Origin: Earliella scabrosa
Taxonomy: Eukaryota > Basidiomycota > Agaricomycetes > Polyporales > Polyporaceae
Length of the DNA: 64,000 bases
Direction of reading: 5' to 3'
Assembly (NCBI GenBank): GCA_022605405.1
Contig: JABYQQ010000024.1
Span: 1-64,000, forward strand
Below, one piece after another: positions 59,388 through 64,000 of the stretch; position 1 is the stretch's first letter; every line of letters begins with the position of its first letter. Under the pieces are notes generated by a model. It saw only the letters and a program-made list of their open reading frames with translations. It did not search any database and was not told where the DNA came from. Both the position numbers and the translations under genes were made by a program.

Positions 59388-60136
59388 GAGAGTAGTTGAC
59401 GTGGGGGGCTGCCCTAGAGATGGCTGACTCGGAGGGTAGAACGGCGAGAAACTGGGGGTGCGGGTAGTGACATCCATGGGAAGGACCACAGATGTATTAA
59501 GGCCTGGTCCACGGCGCGCATGAGGAGTGCGGCTGAGGCTGCGGCCGTTCTCTGCCCAGAAGCGAAGCTTCCCTCGACAACCCTGAAACGTGAGGTACAA
59601 CGGTGTGCTTGCCCGTCATACGTGCACTTTCTGCATGCTTTCAGCGTTCGCGCCAAAAGATTAGAGTACCCTAAATGCTACATCCGGCGAAGCTTGATAG
59701 AGCGATTCTGCACACAGTGGAGCGTATCAACTTGGCACAAATTTACACGACGTAGAGCTAGGAAGAACAACGAGGGCCCGGGGTGTAGGAAAGATTTCTA
59801 AACCTCCTCGAAGCTACTCATGCTGGTGACACTCTCAACATCATCCCTGTCAAGTCCGACGTCTTCATCATCTCTCTCCTCGTCATCTGCTTCCGTAGGA
59901 TTTGACGATTCATACCCACTATCCGACCCTGGAGCGTCACGCTGCCTATCGCGACATCATAGAGGTCAGGGACGGCAGCTCTGGACGAACCAAGGGATAC
60001 CAGTACTTACATGTTGCTATAGGGATGCTTCCGCCATGGAGGAATGGTTGCACGGACACAGTCTTGACATTGCTGAGGAGCGATTGCGCTAAGGAAAATA
60101 GTCAGGCACGGCATCATAAAGGTATAAGGGCGCGTC
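59388..60136. other. intergenic between D1 and D2
   Basis: A minus-strand frame runs upstream of D1 to 59600 but has weak protein character. A Ser-rich plus-strand frame at 59820-60092 is low complexity. No gene is supported. Confidence 0.4.
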
Positions 60137-60595
60137 TCACTTGAATCCCACGATCGACAAGTACTTCACGAACTCCTCAGGTGTCGTGTAGTTGTTGGGA
60201 TCACCGCCCGCCGCGACCGAGGAGAAATGGAGGAGGTAGGGTTCGATGAGAAGGTACCCGGAGAAGAGGCGCGGGGGTAAAGTGATGTATTGCTCCTCCA
60301 AGGGTACAACGAGGTAGACGTAGACACCAGACGGGTTGTCCTTGCGGATGATGACCTCGACGGCGTCGAGGTATAGAGAAACGACAGAAATGACTGTGCC
60401 CTTAGTGCCAGTCGGGGCGACTAGCCAGAGTTCCCCGTTGCGGTAGACCGGGATCTCGAGGTGGACCTTGCTCCCTAGAGTTAGCTTCGTCGGCGGTGGC
60501 TCGATAGCTTTGAAGAGTGGCGGTCGAACCCCCGGATGAGCGGGGCGGATGATAGTAACTGCGACGGGAATGTTGATGTCGTCGGTGCTGGCCAT
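60137..60595 (-). CDS. D2: small unknown protein, paralogue of D1
   Basis: A single exon encodes 152 aa starting MASTDDINIPVAVTIIRPAH and ending in a stop at 60137. Alternating hydrophobic strands (KVHLEIPVYRNGELWLVAP, VEVIIRKDN, VYVYLVVPLEEQYITLP) suggest a compact beta protein. It has no signal peptide or membrane span and lies in tandem with D1 on the same strand, so the two arose by local duplication and then diverged strongly. The function is not known to me. Confidence 0.7.
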   Translation of the reverse strand: MASTDDINIPVAVTIIRPAHPGVRPPLFKAIEPPPTKLTLGSKVHLEIPVYRNGELWLVAPTGTKGTVISVVSLYLDAVEVIIRKDNPSGVYVYLVVPLEEQYITLPPRLFSGYLLIEPYLLHFSSVAAGGDPNNYTTPEEFVKYLSIVGFK

Positions 60596-61846
60596 GGTGA
60601 GATAGGAGAAAGAGTGTGAGCAGGCGGCGATGAACGTGGTCAGAGGGGCAGAATGGAGGAATATACGGGTCCAGTACCTCAGGGAATGTCCCCAATCGGG
60701 TTTTAAGTAGGGGAATACCCAGTCAAATAACCGGTGGATTTCCCATGCCCAGGAGCAGAGAGCGCCTGCGCTGAGCGGATACGAAACTTGCTTATACTGG
60801 AGTTATCGATGATCGAGTGACAAGTTATGCCGTTTGACGAATGTCCGAGTCTGGAAGTCGACTCGTCTCTGTGAGTGCGTGAGAGACACCAAGTTGTTCA
60901 AGACCTGCGTGTCACTAGCAATACGAACACACCCTTCGTCACGTAGCTTTCGCGCAATATACATCGGCGTACCGGTGGCTAACCACTTGTCATGGTCCCT
61001 TCAAGCAATTATCGTCTCTGGCATAGACCACTCATTGTTCATCTTTACGTGTCTTGAAAAAATAACGACAGAGGATCTCCTGGCCCGGATATGCGCTGGA
61101 TCGGCGAACGAAGGTGAAGTGGGCATATTCAACATTGTTTGGCCAAGGAGCGTTGGAGCTTGGGACCAGCGGCGGGAATAAATCAATTCTCTGCGCAGCA
61201 GTGTGAGAAGAAGAAGTCTCAGCGGAGATGTGCTTCGAGCGGAGAAGTCTCAACCGACGGCTCTGCGACTCAGGCCAATCACCAATTACGTCTAGGCTAC
61301 ATGGCACCACGAGGTGCTATTTCCACCGAGGTCCAGGCGTTATCTTATTAGCTCCGAGGCATCGCCGCGAGCCCAGACCTATACGTCTCACTGGTGCTGG
61401 TCATGGAGTCTGAGAGGAGACACAAGCCGCACTCCCGGAACACCTCGAGTCCACGTTCTCGGACTCGTCAAACGCCCGGCCCTTGGTGAAAGAGGGGCAG
61501 AAGACCACAGCTCGCTACATGCAAGCTATACAGTCGCTTCACCAGTAGGCGAAGAAGTTCTGATATCTATTCATCGTGTGAGAGCACCAGTTGAGAGACA
61601 GGCGAATCTCGATGCGTATGTCTAATATCGGACAAATACGGCAGTATAACGGCACGATACACACATGGTCAAACAAGATCGTATCATATTTGTCTATATT
61701 TGCTTCATTACGCGTCAAACCCACTTCTGGTGGAATCACGCGAGCACAAGGAACAAAGACCCGACGAGTCAAGCAGGAGAATGCACATGCACATGACAAG
61801 ATATTATTGATGCGATGAGTAGAACGGTGCGTAGCCATGGCACTTC
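60596..61846. other. no confident gene
   Basis: Short frames only. This holds the upstream region of D2 and the 3' flank of the Zn2Cys6 gene. Confidence 0.5.
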
Positions 61847-63524
61847 CTAGTCTTCGTCGCCAGAGTTCCCTGGGGGCAGATAAGCGTGGGAGGAGTATAG
61901 CGCACTTGGGGGCGCTGGAAAGCCTGTTGCACTTGCACCCCCCCCAGAAGACGGCAGATGGGGAGCTGCACCGCCGTACGAATAGTGGCACGTCGCAGGG
62001 GCACTGTTGACCATACTTCGCCTCTTCATCCCGACAAAGGGCTGAGGTGAGATCGTCGCGGGCCCTTCTTCTAGTTGAAACCAATTGCACTATACCACAT
62101 CCACGATCGTAAACCACACATTCTACGTGTAGTAGTAGGATAGAAGACGAACCTGCAAACTTCTCTTGGTACAATTATTGCAGGCAGGCTTTTCCTCATC
62201 GCACTGAGGTTATATCGTTAATAAGAGTTTGAATGGCCACATGTGAAATAATATACCTTGATCCTCTTCTGCCTGCACGTCGCGCACCCAGTCTTGGTGC
62301 GAGAGGCACGGGTGTAAGGCGTGTGCCTATGCTGATTAGCTCCGATTTCACTCCTAGTGACGGACCCTTCGGCGGAAGCAGGGGGCATGGGAGCGGAAGC
62401 GGAAGCGGGTCTAGAAGTGATAGCAGAGATGGAGGTCGCAGGACACGACAGGATGGAATAAGAGGGAGAAGACGTGGAGCAAGAGTCGACTGCCACGAAG
62501 GTTGCAGTTGTGGCGCCAGAAGCTGGCGACGATGGTGAAGGGTTGAGCGTTGGAGAAGGAGAGCGAGGAGCGTGACATGGCGGCGATAGTGACTGTGAAT
62601 GAAGCTGACGGGGCGCAAAGTGTGTTCGTTCTGATCCCGAAGTACCCTTGGCGGCACTGGAAGAGACAGACCGATTGTCTAGATCTGTATGAGCACGCCT
62701 CTGAGGGCTGCCAAGACCAACTGTTGCATCCGGTACTTTGGGAGAGTCGATGGACGTGTTCGGCCTGCCGGCAGATACCGTGCCGGTGGACGAGGCGGTA
62801 ATCGGGAGGGTAGTAGTAGAGGGGTAGCCAGACGGCGCGGTGGTAGCTTCACGAGGGTCTATCGACGTGTCCTTTCTGCTAAGAACCTGCCGATTAGGAA
62901 GGGCGGAGGACGAGACCGTGCTTGCGGATGTAGCAGTAGCGGGGGCGCCAGATGGCAAGAATGGTGCTTCGTACACATGGGGATGCTGCTGCGGCCACGT
63001 TGCTGCGGCCGATGTCGCTGGTGGTGCGGGGTATGCATAAGGGTAGGCGTTCGACGATGTAGACAAAGAAGGAGGAGCATTATGTGTACCAGACGAGCCC
63101 GAGCCGTGAACGCTGGCGGGATGGGAGCCGTAATGAGAGGGGAAGGGAGTGTTGGGATAAAGTCCAGTATAATAGTTTGTTGCGGATGCGGGTGGCGTAG
63201 CGTATGGATTCCAAGGTGGGGGGGCGGGAGGGGCGGGAGGGGCGGGAGGGGCGGGAGGGGCGGGAGGGGCGGGAGGGGCACCGTAGGCGTGCGGGTATGG
63301 CGGATACCACATCGCGGCAGGATGAGGCTGAGGCTGAGCGGGTACAGACACTCCGTGATGATGAGGGTGCCCGCTCATGGCCGGCCAAGATGCGTGCGGA
63401 TGAGCTGGATCTGGATACCCAGAGTAGGGAGCGGGGCTGGGATAGAAGCTGGGGGCGTGGTGAGGGAGATTCTGGGTATGTTGAGCTTCAGTAGGGTACG
63501 ACGCGGGATTGGTCGCGTATCGCC
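61847..63524 (-). CDS. Zn2Cys6 fungal-type transcription factor
   Basis: Exons 63524-62257, 62203-62153 and 62089-61847 join in phase. A long low-complexity N-terminal region rich in Pro, Ala, Tyr and Ser leads to the DNA-binding cluster C-x2-C-x6-C-x6-C-x2-C-x6-C (TGCATCRQKRIK, CDEEKPACNNCTKRSLQ, then a C opening the last exon). This is the classical Zn2Cys6 spacing with a basic stretch between the second and third Cys. Two introns cut the cluster itself, one just before Cys3 and one just before Cys6. The cluster sits near the C-terminus, with 80 more residues after it. ATG at 63378 (MSGHPHHHG) gives 471 aa, but coding continues upstream to an acceptor at 63525, so a 5' exon is needed. Target genes unknown. 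Confidence 0.8.
63220..63279 (+). repeat. 9-bp GC microsatellite (GGGCGGGAG)n in the TF gene
   Basis: About seven copies of a 9-bp G-rich unit encode, on the minus strand, a Pro-Pro-Ala tripeptide array in the transcription factor. The G runs could form G-quadruplex on the plus strand. Confidence 0.9.
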
Positions 63525-64000
63525 CTGATAGTCAGGTCAGTATGTCTAGGAAACCTTCGAAGCGTTATACCAACAATTGTCTGCACCCTCTGGGCCACGT
63601 CGCGAGCACGGCCGGGTGGTAGAATAGCATTGTTCTAACTAATGGTCAACGACGTGAGTTGATTCGGCACTAAAATCTGACTCGCCATTACATGTATGGG
63701 TGTGCGAATGCGGACCACCATTTGGAGGGATCGACGGGGGTCCACTGGACTCGGAGAGGAGCTGTGAGCAAGATATGCGGCTATGGCGTAGGAGACGAGC
63801 GTACGGATAGGGTCTGCGAGTGTTGAACGGATCGGGCTGGCGATGGAGTGGCCAAGGCGAGGATGCAGACATTGTTGGGAGGAGAGACTGAGGGGGGCGA
63901 ATCGATTGGGTTGGCGAGGGAGCGGCTAAGGCAAGGATGGGGCAAGGATCGAGGATCGAGACGTGAGACTCGGAGAGCTGGTGGCGTGACGAAGATCAGT
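63525..64000 (-). other. upstream part of the Zn2Cys6 gene, possible first exon
   Basis: A minus-strand frame at 63872-63640 starts MSASSPWPLHRQPDPFNTRR and has the Pro/Ser character of the following exon. It could be exon 1 of the transcription factor, but the donor I see (GTCGTT near 63647) does not match phase with the acceptor at 63525. Confidence 0.4.

Noticed and set aside
1..64000. tRNA, rRNA, CRISPR array, bacterial operon signals
   Set aside because: None seen by eye; tandem repeats present lack the spacer pattern of CRISPR, and the gene structure is eukaryotic.

Overview
The window is fungal nuclear DNA, most likely from an agaricomycete basidiomycete. Nearly every recognisable gene is split by short introns of about 45-60 bp with GT..AG (once GC..AG) borders. 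The gene content is typical of mushroom-forming fungi: a KDZ transposase, a TET/JBP dioxygenase, DUF6532, F-box, NYN and Zn2Cys6 proteins. I saw no bacterial features, rRNA or tRNA. Splice models were built by hand by checking reading phase across each junction. No database search was possible.

Layout. 1-8650 holds accessory genes: a multi-exon gene running off the left edge (-), a small unknown gene (+, 1667-2168), a decayed fragment resembling the N-terminus of the ribonucleotide reductase large subunit, a DUF6532 gene (+, to 5949) and a forkhead-like gene with only half a DNA-binding domain (-). 8650-12600 is repeat-rich with no convincing gene.

12602-38316 is the core. Gene Z1 (-, 1089 aa) and gene Z2 (+, 1098 aa) are paralogues that carry a Zn2Cys6-spaced cysteine cluster in mid-protein and a long helical C-terminus. 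Y1 (-), Z2 (+), W (-), TET/JBP (+), KDZ transposase (+) and P1 (+) are packed between 17348 and 31804 with only 110-310 bp between neighbours. The transposase (1095 aa, 10 exons) and the dioxygenase (384 aa, 4 exons) both read through with every splice phase matching, so they look intact. Y2 and P2, paralogues of Y1 and P1, lie together at 35205-38316 without transposase. My reading is a KDZ-type DNA transposon that carries a TET/JBP gene and possibly further lineage-specific cargo, whose cargo families are also dispersed on both sides. How far the mobile unit extends is inference, because I found no terminal inverted repeats.

38540-44414 carries an intact NYN-domain gene (-), a third cysteine-cluster gene Z3 (-) and a small basidiomycete-type unknown gene (+). 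44415-55436 is a graveyard: unresolved coding scraps, a kinase pseudogene (-) with a premature stop, frameshifts and a lost C-lobe, and an MFS transporter relic (+). 55783-63524 is ordinary again: an F-box protein, two tandem paralogous small proteins and a Zn2Cys6 transcription factor, all on the minus strand.
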